The position numbers and the translations under genes are program-made. Below the pieces are notes generated by a model. The model made no database searches. It worked only from the letters and a program-made list of their open reading frames with translations, and was not told the origin of the DNA. From JAJTFA01 sp051715425 (GTDB lineage: Bacteria > Bacteroidota > Bacteroidia > UKL13-3): a stretch of DNA of 64,000 nucleotides. The number at the start of each line of letters is the position of its first letter. The stretch's first letter is position 1. Location: the NCBI GenBank assembly GCA_051715425.1, contig JBPXJS010000041.1:372001-436000 (forward strand), read 5' to 3'. This document shows positions 27,004 to 36,257 of this stretch, in pieces.

Positions 27004-27591
27004 TTGAAACGCCTTTTTGATATTCTATTCAGCCTCATTGGCATACTACTCCTTTCACCGGTTTTTCTGTTGTTATGGCTGCTTATTAGAATGGAATCCA
27101 AAGGGCCTGCCGTTTTTACCCAAATGCGCGTTGGACTTAACAACAGCAACTTTACCCTTTATAAGTTCCGCAGCATGTATTCAGATGCCGAAAAAAGGGG
27201 ACAACTTACGGTAGGCATGCGTGACCCAAGGATTACCAAAGTTGGTTATTACCTGAGACGGTTTAAACTCGATGAATTACCCCAATTATTTAATGTACTT
27301 AATGGCAGTATGAGTTTTGTAGGGCCCAGGCCCGAAGTAAGGCGCTATGTGGATTATTACACGCATGAACAATTAAAAGTGCTTTCCGTAAGGCCGGGAA
27401 TTACAGATTTTGCATCCCTGAAATATTATAAGGAAAATGAATTACTGGGTAAAGCCAGCGACCCTGAAAAGGAGTACATTCAGGTAATTATGCCTGAAAA
27501 ACTGGCTCTTAACCTGGAGTATATTAAGAAAAACTCTTTACTGAAAGATATCGTAATTATAGTACAAACCATTATCAAAATAATAACCTGA
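27004..27591 (+). CDS. Initiating phosphoglycosyl transferase, PglC-like
   Basis: This 195-residue monotopic enzyme has a re-entrant N-terminal hydrophobic helix (MKRLFDILFSLIGILLLSPV) and then KFRSMYSDAEKRG. The catalytic Asp-Glu pair is in FKLDELPQLFNV, followed by GSMSFVGPRPEVRRY. It would transfer a sugar 1-phosphate to undecaprenyl phosphate and start the repeat unit. The size matches the minimal PglC type rather than the long WbaP type. The start is a TTG, with a hairpin (26983-27000) ending three bases before it. Confidence 0.9.
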   Translation: MKRLFDILFSLIGILLLSPVFLLLWLLIRMESKGPAVFTQMRVGLNNSNFTLYKFRSMYSDAEKRGQLTVGMRDPRITKVGYYLRRFKLDELPQLFNVLNGSMSFVGPRPEVRRYVDYYTHEQLKVLSVRPGITDFASLKYYKENELLGKASDPEKEYIQVIMPEKLALNLEYIKKNSLLKDIVIIVQTIIKIIT

Positions 27592-27607
27592 TAATAAATA
27601 GTTTGGA

Positions 27608-27635
27608 TTTGTATATAATAGTTTCTTTATATTCG
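27608..27635 (+). promoter_or_regulatory. Possible promoter of the 4,6-dehydratase gene
   Basis: TTTG at 27608-27611 and TATATTCG at 27628-27635 are 16 bases apart and lie 16 bases before the ATG at 27652. The downstream element differs by one base from the Bacteroidota TAnnTTTG consensus and the spacing is short, so this is tentative. Confidence 0.3.
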
Positions 27636-27651
27636 TAAAGTTAAAGATAAA

Positions 27652-29625
27652 ATGAGCTTACTCTACTCCTTATTCCCCAAAACCGGCAATGCACCGCGGT
27701 GGCTGATCTTCTCAATTGACATATTTATTTGTGTTTTCTCTTTTATTTCAGCAACACTCCTTCGGTTTAATTTCTTTATTGAGGATGCTTTTAACCCGGA
27801 ATATTTCTATACTTTACCCCTTGTTCTGGCTATCAGAATCCTGTTTATCCTTTATTTCCGGATTTATGCAGGCATTATTCGCCATACCAGCGTGCAGGAT
27901 GCCATCCGGGTGTTTTATACCATTACTTTCAGCACCATTGTTATCAGTATCATCAATATTATTTACACCAAAATTAACCTGGATACCAAGGCACTTATTC
28001 CTGTATCTATTATTATTATTGATTATATAGGTACCACCTTGCTAATGAATTCTTTCAGGGTTGCGGCCAAGGTGATGTATATGCAGATTAACCGGCCCGA
28101 TGAATCCAATATTACCAATTTTGCTGTTTTTGGTGCCGGAGAGGCCGGTATTATTGCCAAAAGAAAACTGGAACAAAATGGCAGCCGGGATATTAAGGTG
28201 GTAGCCTTTTTTGATGATGACCAGAAGAAATACAAAAATTATGTTGATGGTGTAACCATTTACCATGGCGGAAGAGACCTGGAAACCGTCATTAAAAAAC
28301 TCAATATAAAAGAAGTGGTTATTTCGCCTCAGGATATTTCTAAATCAAGAAAGCAGGAAATTATAGAACGTTGCCTAACCCTTGATGTAAATGTAAGAAA
28401 CGTACCACCAGTTGAGCGCTGGATTAATGGAGAGTTAAGTTTTAACCAGATTAAGAGTGTAAAAATTGAAGACCTGATTGAGCGTGATGAAATTGTGCTT
28501 GATAAGGGAGCTGTAGCACAACAGATATTTGGTAAAACAATATTGATAACAGGTGCTGCAGGTTCAATTGGAAGTGAAATTGTCAGACAAATTCTTAATA
28601 ATTTTAAGCCAAGGAAATTAATTCTGGTTGATAAATCAGAGGTTTCTCTTTACCAGTTGGATGGTGAATTATCAGAAAATCATAAAGGTTTATATGCCAA
28701 TACCATAGAAATTCTGGTTGGCGATATTACCAATACCAACAGAATGGAGGCACTTTTCCAGCAGTATAAACCAGATGTGGTTTACCATGCCGCTGCTTAT
28801 AAACATGTGCCACTAATGGAAAGCAACCCCGGTGAAGCTATCAGGGTAAATGTGGGTGGAACAAAATTGATTGCGGATCTGTCTGTAAAATATGGAGTAA
28901 AGAAGTTCGTAATGGTTTCAACGGATAAGGCCGTAAACCCTACCAACGTAATGGGTGCATCCAAACGTATTGCCGAGATTTATGTTCAGGCATTGAGTAC
29001 GGAATTGTTCCGCAGCGGAAAAATTGGTACCAAATTCATTACAACCCGCTTTGGAAATGTGCTTGGCTCCAGCGGCTCTGTTATTCCGCGCTTCAGAAAA
29101 CAAATTGAGGAAGGTGGCCCTATTACAGTTACACATCCAGATATCACTCGATTTTTTATGACCATTCCTGAAGCCTGCCAGTTGGTGCTGGAGGCCGGAA
29201 ATATGGGACAGGGCGGAGAGATCTATATATTTGATATGGGATCGGCTGTTCGGATTATAGACCTTGCTAAAAAAATGATCCAATTATCAGGGCTAAAACT
29301 GGGCGAAGACATTCAAATTGTATTTACAGGCTTAAGGCCAGGCGAAAAGATAAAAGAAGAATTACTGGCTGATCAGGAAAATACATTACCCACATACCAC
29401 CCTAAAATTATGATTGCCAAGGTAAGAACCTACGATTTTGAGTGGGTGAACTTACAAATAAACAATTTACTTGGGCTGTATAACGAACAGAACAACGAAC
29501 GTGTGGTATCTAAAATGAAAGATATTGTCCCCGAATTTATCAGCCAAAATTCTGTTTACGAAACACTGGATTACAAACATATTTCTGCTGATATTGAGGT
29601 TTCTAAACACAGCACTTACAACTGA
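27652..29625 (+). CDS. Membrane-bound nucleoside-diphosphate-sugar 4,6-dehydratase (PglF/CapD/WbpM-like)
   Basis: This 657-residue protein has an N-terminal region of about four transmembrane helices (1-130) and a first Rossmann-like domain with FGAGEAGIIAKRKL. The catalytic SDR domain follows, with NAD site LITGAAGSIGSEIVRQ near residue 300, AAYKHVPLMES and the active-site segment STDKAVNPTNVMGASKR. It converts UDP-GlcNAc to the 4-keto-6-deoxy sugar. It supplies the substrate of the aminotransferase at 25747. The gene has its own possible promoter and is followed directly by a perfect palindrome. Confidence 0.92.
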   Translation: MSLLYSLFPKTGNAPRWLIFSIDIFICVFSFISATLLRFNFFIEDAFNPEYFYTLPLVLAIRILFILYFRIYAGIIRHTSVQDAIRVFYTITFSTIVISIINIIYTKINLDTKALIPVSIIIIDYIGTTLLMNSFRVAAKVMYMQINRPDESNITNFAVFGAGEAGIIAKRKLEQNGSRDIKVVAFFDDDQKKYKNYVDGVTIYHGGRDLETVIKKLNIKEVVISPQDISKSRKQEIIERCLTLDVNVRNVPPVERWINGELSFNQIKSVKIEDLIERDEIVLDKGAVAQQIFGKTILITGAAGSIGSEIVRQILNNFKPRKLILVDKSEVSLYQLDGELSENHKGLYANTIEILVGDITNTNRMEALFQQYKPDVVYHAAAYKHVPLMESNPGEAIRVNVGGTKLIADLSVKYGVKKFVMVSTDKAVNPTNVMGASKRIAEIYVQALSTELFRSGKIGTKFITTRFGNVLGSSGSVIPRFRKQIEEGGPITVTHPDITRFFMTIPEACQLVLEAGNMGQGGEIYIFDMGSAVRIIDLAKKMIQLSGLKLGEDIQIVFTGLRPGEKIKEELLADQENTLPTYHPKIMIAKVRTYDFEWVNLQINNLLGLYNEQNNERVVSKMKDIVPEFISQNSVYETLDYKHISADIEVSKHSTYN

Positions 29626-29627
29626 TT

Positions 29628-29649
29628 GATAGCGTTTTAAAACGCTATC
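29628..29649. terminator. Perfect 22-base palindrome after the dehydratase gene
   Basis: Bases 29628-29638 (GATAGCGTTTT) are the exact reverse complement of 29639-29649, starting two bases after the TGA. It can fold into a stem with a small A/T loop, but no T-run follows directly. It may act as a weak terminator, an mRNA 3'-end stabiliser or a protein-binding site. Confidence 0.4.
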
Positions 29650-29703
29650 CACTATTTAGATATCTTCTAAATAATATTTTTTTCCCTATCCTGACACTAA
29701 TTT

Positions 29704-29723
29704 TACTTTTGTGAATATATTTG
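29704..29723 (+). promoter_or_regulatory. Candidate promoter(s) of the alternative complex III operon
   Basis: Two overlapping matches to the Bacteroidota -7 consensus TAnnTTTG lie here: TACTTTTG (29704-29711) and TATATTTG (29716-29723). No good TTG/TTTG lies at the usual distance upstream; CTGACA at 29691 is the nearest candidate. The implied leader to the ATG at 29803 is about 70 bases. Confidence 0.5.
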
Positions 29724-29802
29724 CGCGTGCTTTGAAGTAGGAATGCGTCAAAACCATTGCTATCACTCAATTACACAACAGTTGAACAATCAGATTGTTA
29801 CG

Positions 29803-31086
29803 ATGAAATTTTTAAAAATTACTTCGCTTTTAGCACTATTCAGTTTCTCCGTTAGCATGGCCTGGGCCGATGCCGCAGAAGGAGAAAAATTATTTACCGC
29901 CAATTGTACTTCGTGTCACGCCATCAACGATAAGGTTGTTGGACCGGCATTGAAAGATGTGCACAAACGCAGAGATGCCAAGTGGTTGGTGAAGTGGATC
30001 AAAAACTCTCAGGCTTTGGTTAAAGCCGGTGATCCAGTTGCGGTTCAGGTATACAAGGAGAATAATGAAGCTTTAATGACTTCATTTGAAAACCTGAGTG
30101 ATGCCCAGATAACCTCTATTGTTGATTATATAAAAGCTGAAAGCGAGAAACCTGCTGCCACGGCAACAGCTTCTGCTGTTCCTGCTGCCGGAGGAACTAC
30201 TTCAACGGCTGCTCCTGCCGAGGATGGCTTCTATAACAATACTACTTTTATTGCACTCAGCATTATGGCACTGATCCTTTTTGTGATTGTGTTTGTGTTG
30301 ATGCGTATTAAAAACACGGTAAAGGAAATTTATGAAACCAAGTTTCCGGAGCAAGCCGCAGCCGAAAAAGAACCTGCTGTTGATCCGCGTACTACCTGGA
30401 AGTATAAATTGTTTACCAAACATCCGGTAGTAGGTACCATTTTAGTGATTACAGGTTTTACCGTGGTAATAGGTTTATACGGATTTGATTACGGCAATAA
30501 AAAAGTAGGCGTACAAAAAGATTATGCGCCAACCCAGCCAATCAATTACTCACATGAATTACATGCAGGTAAGTACAAAATAAACTGTTTGTATTGCCAC
30601 AGCGGTGCAGATAAAAGTAAGCAAGCTACTATTCCTTCTCCAAGCACCTGTATGAATTGCCATATGCATGTAACTGCAAGTGCAAAATACAACGGACAGG
30701 TATCACCTGAGATTGCTAAAATATATGATGCAGTGGGTTGGGATAATGAGAAAAAAGCTTACGACCCTTCTAAAACACAAAAACCTATTAAATGGGTACG
30801 TATCCATAACCTGCCTGATCTGGCTTATTTCAACCACGCCCAACACGTAAAAATTGGTAAGGTAGAATGTCAGGCTTGCCACGGTGCAATTGAGAAAATG
30901 CCGGTTGTTGCCCAAAACGCTTCTTTACAAATGGGATGGTGTATTAACTGTCACCGTGAAGCCAAAGTTGATGTGGCAAATAATGATTATTATGAAAAAC
31001 TGCATGCTGATCTGAAAGCTGAGGGTAAATCGTATGTAACGGTTGCCAACGCAGGAGGACTTGAGTGCGGTAAATGCCATTATTAA
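29803..31086 (+). CDS. actA: Alternative complex III subunit ActA, multiheme cytochrome c
   Basis: The 427-residue protein starts at MKFLKITSLLALFSFS with a signal peptide ending near WADA; an upstream in-frame ATG at 29743 would bury it. There are six CxxCH heme motifs at residues 35, 262, 283, 356, 380 and 422. The first belongs to an N-terminal monoheme cytochrome domain and the other five to the pentaheme ActA domain. Two transmembrane helices (about 149-168 and 209-228) separate them, joined to the first domain by an Ala/Pro/Thr-rich linker. It passes electrons out of the quinol-oxidising complex. First gene of the operon. Confidence 0.93.
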   Translation: MKFLKITSLLALFSFSVSMAWADAAEGEKLFTANCTSCHAINDKVVGPALKDVHKRRDAKWLVKWIKNSQALVKAGDPVAVQVYKENNEALMTSFENLSDAQITSIVDYIKAESEKPAATATASAVPAAGGTTSTAAPAEDGFYNNTTFIALSIMALILFVIVFVLMRIKNTVKEIYETKFPEQAAAEKEPAVDPRTTWKYKLFTKHPVVGTILVITGFTVVIGLYGFDYGNKKVGVQKDYAPTQPINYSHELHAGKYKINCLYCHSGADKSKQATIPSPSTCMNCHMHVTASAKYNGQVSPEIAKIYDAVGWDNEKKAYDPSKTQKPIKWVRIHNLPDLAYFNHAQHVKIGKVECQACHGAIEKMPVVAQNASLQMGWCINCHREAKVDVANNDYYEKLHADLKAEGKSYVTVANAGGLECGKCHY

Positions 31087-31143
31087 TCACTCAACATATC
31101 ATTGAGAATTAGATTATCAATTACAAACGGAAAAAACTGATCA

Positions 31144-34100
31144 ATGGAAAATAAAAATAAATACTGGAAAGGCTTAGAAGAGTTAAACAACGATCCTAAG
31201 TTTCTGGAGCGTAAACGTAACGAATTTGCTGAAGGAATTCCTTTAGAAGAAGCACTTACCGAACAAGACGGAGAGTTAACGTCAAACAGACGAGACTTCC
31301 TTAAGTATTTTGGCTTTAGCATTTCTGCTGTTGCCCTCGCAGCATGTAATACCACACCTGTTAAAAATGCCATTCCTTATATTGTAAAACCGGAAACCAT
31401 TACCCCGGGAATACCAAACTGGTATGCCAGCACTTGCGGAGCCTGTGCAGCAGCATGCTCTATTCTGGTAAAAACACGCGAAGGCCGTCCGATTAAAATT
31501 GAAGGTAACGAGCAGTCACCTTTGTTTCAGGGTGGTGTTTGTGCAAGCGGTCATGCAAGCATTTTAGGCTTATATGATAATGAGCGCCTTCAAGGTGCAA
31601 AAGCTGACGGAACAGATATTGACTGGAGTTCTTTGGATTCAAAAATTACCACTGCACTTGGTAAAGCCAAAAATATCCGCATTATTTCCGGTACAGTAAA
31701 CAGCCCAACTACTAAAAAAGCAATTGCAGAATTTGCTTCAAAATACCCATCAACCAAACATATCAGCTACGAACCTGTTTCAAATGCTGCTATGATTGAA
31801 GCCAACGCCAAAGCATTTGGTAAGGCTGTAGTTCCTGGTTATTCTTTTGATAAGGCCAATGTGATTGTGAGCTTTGGTGCTGATTTCCTTGGCACATGGA
31901 TTTCTCCGGTTGAGTATACCAAACAATGGGTTAAAAACCGCAAAGTTGGTGAAGGCAAAACCACTATGAGCCGTCATATTCAATTCGAATCTACCCTTTC
32001 TCTTACAGGTTCAAATGCCGATGTGCGCGTTCCTATTAAACCAAACGCTGAAGGAGTTGCCCTGATCAGTTTATACAATAAAATTGCAGCCCTGGCCGGT
32101 GCCCCTACCCTTGCAGCACCTCAGAATATTGAGTTTGCTGCCAATATGATTGAAAACACAGCCAAGGAATTATGGAATGCACGCGCCAACTCACTGGTAG
32201 TTTCAGGTTCAAACAACCTCGATAATCAGTTATTGGTAAATGCTATTAACAGCTTACTTGGAAACATCGGAACTACCATAGATCTTGACAATGTTTCTAA
32301 CCAAAAATACAGCGAAGATGCTGCTTTTGAAACATTCGTAAATGAACTGGCAAGCGGTACAGTTGATGCAGTTATTTTCTACAACAGCAATCCTGTTTAC
32401 AGTTATTACAACAGCAAAAAACTGGAAGACGCCATTAAAAAAGCAACTGTTTCAGTTTCAACCAACGAGTCAATTGACGAAACTTCTTCGCTTTGCAAAT
32501 TCAACGCTCCTGATCACCACTACCTGGAATCATGGAACGATGCTGAACCAAGAACCGGGTACTTTGGTCTTACCCAACCTACCATTTCGCCTGTATTTAA
32601 AACACGTCAGGCACAGGAAAGCTTCCTGAAATGGGCCGGCAATAACACTGACTATTACACGTACCTCAAAAACAACTGGAAATCTTCTATTATCCCTGGT
32701 GCCAGCGAACAAACCTGGAACACCTGCATACATGATGGTTTCTATACAGCTCCTGCAAAAACAGCACAATCTTACAAAATGGCATCATTGCCATCGGAAG
32801 CTGTTAATCCGGCCTATCAGGCGTATACAGCAACCAAAGATAAAATTGAGCTTAAGTTATATACCAAGGTAGGTTTAGGAGACGGAACACATGCCAACAA
32901 TCCATGGTTGCAGGAGTTACCAGATCCAATTTCAAAAGCTACCTGGGATAATTATGCTGCTATAGGCAATGCTACAGCAAATAAACTTCACCTGAAAGAC
33001 GGAGACATCGTAAAAGTGTCATTTAAAGGTGGTATGATAGAAAATCTGCCGGTGCTTGTTCAGCCAGGTATGGCAACCGGAGTGGTGGCTATTGCTTTAG
33101 GTTACGGTCGCTCAAACGGAGGTAAAGTTGCTAAGTATGTGGGAAAGAATGCTTACCCTGCTGTTACCTACAACGGAAACACTTTCCGCTACATGAGCGG
33201 TGATGTAACTGTGGAGAAAACTGGCGATGATTATGAAATAGCTCAAACACAAACCCACCATACCATTGAAGGCCGTAACCTGATACGTGAGGCTTCATTG
33301 AGTGAATATATTAAAGATCCAAAAGCCGGAAACCATTTTGATGCGCATATCCTTTCATTATGGAGCGAGCGCGACAGCAAAGGTCACAAATGGGGAATGG
33401 CCATTGACATGAATGCCTGCACCGGTTGCGGCTCATGTGTGGTAAGTTGTAACGCAGAAAATAATGTACCTGTAGTTGGTAGAAAAGAAATACTGCGTGG
33501 CCGTGAAATGCACTGGATTCGTATCGACCGCTACTATCGCTTTAAAGATAAGGATGGCAAAAAAGCCACAAGAGAGAGTGGAATGCCATACAGTTTCCTT
33601 TCTAAAGATAACGAAGCACCTATTATTAACGGACCGGATTCAACCACTGATTTTGAAAATATTGCAGTACAGTTCCAACCAGTAATGTGTCAGCAATGCG
33701 GACATGCACCTTGTGAAACGGTTTGTCCGGTATTGGCAACGGTTCATAGTTCAGAAGGTTTGAATCATATGGCATACAACCGTTGTGTAGGAACACGCTA
33801 TTGTGCCAACAACTGTCCGTTTAAAGTTAGACGTTTCAACTGGTTTAAATACCGTGCAAATGATGATTTCGACTTCTACATGAACAACGATTTGGGTCGT
33901 ATGGTTATTAACCCAGACGTTACCGTTCGTTCACGTGGTGTAATGGAAAAATGTTCATTCTGTATTCAGCGTATTCAAGCCGGAAAACTCCAGGCCAAAT
34001 TGGAAAACCGCAACGTTAAGGATGGAGATATCAAAATGGCTTGTCAGCAATCATGTCCTTCCAACGCAATTGTGTTTGGTGATATGAATGATCCTAACAG

Positions 34101-34305
34101 CGAAATTTCGAAGTTGTTCAAAAACGAGCGCAGCTATGCAATGCTTGAAGAGTACAATGTTCAGCCTTCTGTTAAATACATGACCAAAATTCGCAACGTG
34201 AATGAAGCTATTGCCGGAGAACACAAAGGCAACGGACATGGTCATGAAGAGCACAAAGGTGACCATAAAGAAAAAGCACATGAAGCTGCAGAACATCATT
34301 CATAA
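31144..34305 (+). CDS. actB: Alternative complex III subunit ActB, iron-sulfur protein
   Basis: This 1053-residue protein has a Tat-type signal (NRRDFLKYFGF) followed by a lipobox-like ALAAC (Cys68). A molybdopterin-oxidoreductase-like domain (about 90-700) is followed by a ferredoxin-like domain with CTGCGSCVVSC, CQQCGHAPCETVCP, CANNCPF and CSFCIQRI plus CQQSCP for the Fe-S clusters. The first domain also has C98-x2-C101-x3-C105-x27-C133, the layout of an extra [4Fe-4S] site. The C-terminus is a His-rich tail. It relays electrons from quinol to ActA/ActE on the periplasmic side. Confidence 0.93.
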   Translation: MENKNKYWKGLEELNNDPKFLERKRNEFAEGIPLEEALTEQDGELTSNRRDFLKYFGFSISAVALAACNTTPVKNAIPYIVKPETITPGIPNWYASTCGACAAACSILVKTREGRPIKIEGNEQSPLFQGGVCASGHASILGLYDNERLQGAKADGTDIDWSSLDSKITTALGKAKNIRIISGTVNSPTTKKAIAEFASKYPSTKHISYEPVSNAAMIEANAKAFGKAVVPGYSFDKANVIVSFGADFLGTWISPVEYTKQWVKNRKVGEGKTTMSRHIQFESTLSLTGSNADVRVPIKPNAEGVALISLYNKIAALAGAPTLAAPQNIEFAANMIENTAKELWNARANSLVVSGSNNLDNQLLVNAINSLLGNIGTTIDLDNVSNQKYSEDAAFETFVNELASGTVDAVIFYNSNPVYSYYNSKKLEDAIKKATVSVSTNESIDETSSLCKFNAPDHHYLESWNDAEPRTGYFGLTQPTISPVFKTRQAQESFLKWAGNNTDYYTYLKNNWKSSIIPGASEQTWNTCIHDGFYTAPAKTAQSYKMASLPSEAVNPAYQAYTATKDKIELKLYTKVGLGDGTHANNPWLQELPDPISKATWDNYAAIGNATANKLHLKDGDIVKVSFKGGMIENLPVLVQPGMATGVVAIALGYGRSNGGKVAKYVGKNAYPAVTYNGNTFRYMSGDVTVEKTGDDYEIAQTQTHHTIEGRNLIREASLSEYIKDPKAGNHFDAHILSLWSERDSKGHKWGMAIDMNACTGCGSCVVSCNAENNVPVVGRKEILRGREMHWIRIDRYYRFKDKDGKKATRESGMPYSFLSKDNEAPIINGPDSTTDFENIAVQFQPVMCQQCGHAPCETVCPVLATVHSSEGLNHMAYNRCVGTRYCANNCPFKVRRFNWFKYRANDDFDFYMNNDLGRMVINPDVTVRSRGVMEKCSFCIQRIQAGKLQAKLENRNVKDGDIKMACQQSCPSNAIVFGDMNDPNSEISKLFKNERSYAMLEEYNVQPSVKYMTKIRNVNEAIAGEHKGNGHGHEEHKGDHKEKAHEAAEHHS

Positions 34306-34336
34306 TTCTAATAACTCAGTAATTAATTAAATTAAC

Positions 34337-35737
34337 ATGTCATACGAATCTCCTATAAGAGAAGAATTAGTAACCGGTGGCAAAACCTATGCAGATGTTA
34401 CCAATGATATTCTGCGCCCGCTGGAGCAAAAAGCAACCAAAAGCTGGTGGTTTGGATTTACCCTCTCTGCACTGGTATTGGCATTATGGATTGCCTCTAC
34501 CACATGGACAGTAATGGAAGGATTAGGTGTTTGGGGTTTGAATAAAACTGTTGGCTGGGCATTTGATATTACCAACTTCGTATTTTGGGTGGGTATTGGT
34601 CACGCAGGTACTTTGATCTCAGCCGTATTGTTGCTGTTCCGTCAAAAATGGCGTATGTCCATCAACCGTTCTGCAGAAGCAATGACCATTTTTGCGGTAA
34701 TTTGCGCAGCCTCATTTATCCTTTCACATATGGGTCGCCCATGGGTGGCTTACTGGCCTATTCCTCTTCCAAATGCATTTGGTTCTTTATGGGTTAACTT
34801 TAACTCACCACTTGTTTGGGACGTATTTGCCATCTCAACATACTTCTCCGTTTCGTTGGTGTTCTGGTATATCGGATTGATTCCGGATATTGCTTCCATT
34901 CGCGACAGGGCAACTACTAAAATCCGCAAATTCATTTACAACTTCTTCTCCATGGGCTGGAACGGTTCAACCCGCACCTGGCACCGTTACGAAATGATAT
35001 CCCTGATTCTTGCAGGAATTTCTACCCCACTGGTACTTTCGGTACACTCCATTGTATCCATGGACTTTGCTACGTCATTGGTACCAGGCTGGCATACAAC
35101 CATCTTCCCTCCTTACTTTGTGGCCGGTGCGATTTTCTCCGGATTTGGAATGGTATTAACCCTGCTGGTAGTTGGTCGCGTGGTGTTGAAACAGGAAGAT
35201 TATATTACCATGGGGCATCTGGATGCCATGTGTAAAGTGGTAATGCTTACCGGAACCATGGTAGGTTTGGCTTATATCACTGAGTTTTTTGTGGCAGCTT
35301 ATTCCGGTGTGGAGTATGAACAATATGCGTTTCTTAACCGTGCTTTCGGACCATACTGGTGGAGCTACTGGACCATGATGACCTGTAACCTGATTGCACC
35401 ACAGGTATTCTGGATCAAGTGGGCACGTTCTACACCCTGGTTTATTTTTGTAATGTCGATTATCGTAAATATCGGAATGTGGTTTGAGCGTTTTGTAATT
35501 ATCGTTACTTCTCTTCACCGCGATTTCCTTCCTTCAAGCTGGAGCATGTATACACCAACCTATATTGAGGTAAGTATCCTGATAGGTTCCTTTGGTTTGT
35601 TTTTTACCTTATACTTCTTATTCTGCCGCTATTTACCTACTATTAATATGGCGGAAATAAAATCAATCATTCCTACTCACCACGGTGATCACGGACATGC
35701 TACACATGCTAAGAAAGGAGATGCAGTACATGGATAA
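34337..35737 (+). CDS. actC: Alternative complex III subunit ActC, NrfD/PsrC-like membrane protein
   Basis: This 466-residue membrane protein has about ten helices in the NrfD/PsrC pattern (WWFGFTLSALVLALWIAS, VFWVGIGHAGTLISAVLLLF, FILSHMGRPWVAYW). It forms the quinol-binding membrane core next to ActB. The C-terminal tail is unusually His-rich (PTHHGDHGHATHAKKGD). The actD start lies 8 bases inside this gene, so the two are translationally coupled. Confidence 0.93.
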   Translation: MSYESPIREELVTGGKTYADVTNDILRPLEQKATKSWWFGFTLSALVLALWIASTTWTVMEGLGVWGLNKTVGWAFDITNFVFWVGIGHAGTLISAVLLLFRQKWRMSINRSAEAMTIFAVICAASFILSHMGRPWVAYWPIPLPNAFGSLWVNFNSPLVWDVFAISTYFSVSLVFWYIGLIPDIASIRDRATTKIRKFIYNFFSMGWNGSTRTWHRYEMISLILAGISTPLVLSVHSIVSMDFATSLVPGWHTTIFPPYFVAGAIFSGFGMVLTLLVVGRVVLKQEDYITMGHLDAMCKVVMLTGTMVGLAYITEFFVAAYSGVEYEQYAFLNRAFGPYWWSYWTMMTCNLIAPQVFWIKWARSTPWFIFVMSIIVNIGMWFERFVIIVTSLHRDFLPSSWSMYTPTYIEVSILIGSFGLFFTLYFLFCRYLPTINMAEIKSIIPTHHGDHGHATHAKKGDAVHG

Positions 35738-36257
35738 TAATAAAATGCTTTTAGGGGTTTATGATAACCCTGATGCAACTTACGCAGTAACAAAACAATT
35801 AATGCACGATGGTTATGATGTGCATGATGTGTATACACCATTTGCTATTCATGGACTCGACCGTGTGATGAAGGTAAAAAGAACACGCCTCTCCATTTCA
35901 GCTTTCGTTTTCGCAATGTTAGGTGTTGCTTCCGCGCTCACTTTAATCACTTACGCCTCATACAATGACTGGCAGATGAATATTGGCGGAAAACCCTCAC
36001 TTATTGGTCCGGATTATATTCCAATCACTTTTGAATTAGGTATTCTTTTTACCGCATTTGGTATGGTGGGATCATTTTTTGTAGTGAACAGAATGTTCTG
36101 GGGCAGAAATACCGATGTGATGGATATTCGTGTTACAGACGACCGTTTTGTGATTGCGGTAAATATTCATGAAAACAAAACCAATGTAAAATCGCTTGAA
36201 AACATTCTTGTTTCAGGTGGAGCACTGGAAGTAAGAGAAAGGATTAAGGAAATATGA
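35730..36257 (+). CDS. actD: Alternative complex III subunit ActD (DUF3341)
   Basis: This 175-residue protein starts MDNNKMLLGVYDNPDATYA; an earlier in-frame start at 35685 would overlap actC much more. A soluble N-terminal domain with DVYTPFAIHGLDRVM is followed by two transmembrane helices (about 58-80 and 102-125) and a short cytoplasmic C-terminus. This is the standard DUF3341 layout. Its role in the complex is structural and possibly linked to proton movement. Confidence 0.92.
   Translation: MDNNKMLLGVYDNPDATYAVTKQLMHDGYDVHDVYTPFAIHGLDRVMKVKRTRLSISAFVFAMLGVASALTLITYASYNDWQMNIGGKPSLIGPDYIPITFELGILFTAFGMVGSFFVVNRMFWGRNTDVMDIRVTDDRFVIAVNIHENKTNVKSLENILVSGGALEVRERIKEI

Noticed and set aside
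29743..29802. In-frame ATG upstream of actA that would add 20 residues
   Set aside because: The signal peptide begins at 29803 (MKFLKITSLL); the added residues are hydrophilic and would mask it.
31083..31373. Minus-strand open frame of 96 codons over the start of actB
   Set aside because: It is antisense to actB and has no domain; codon pattern follows actB.
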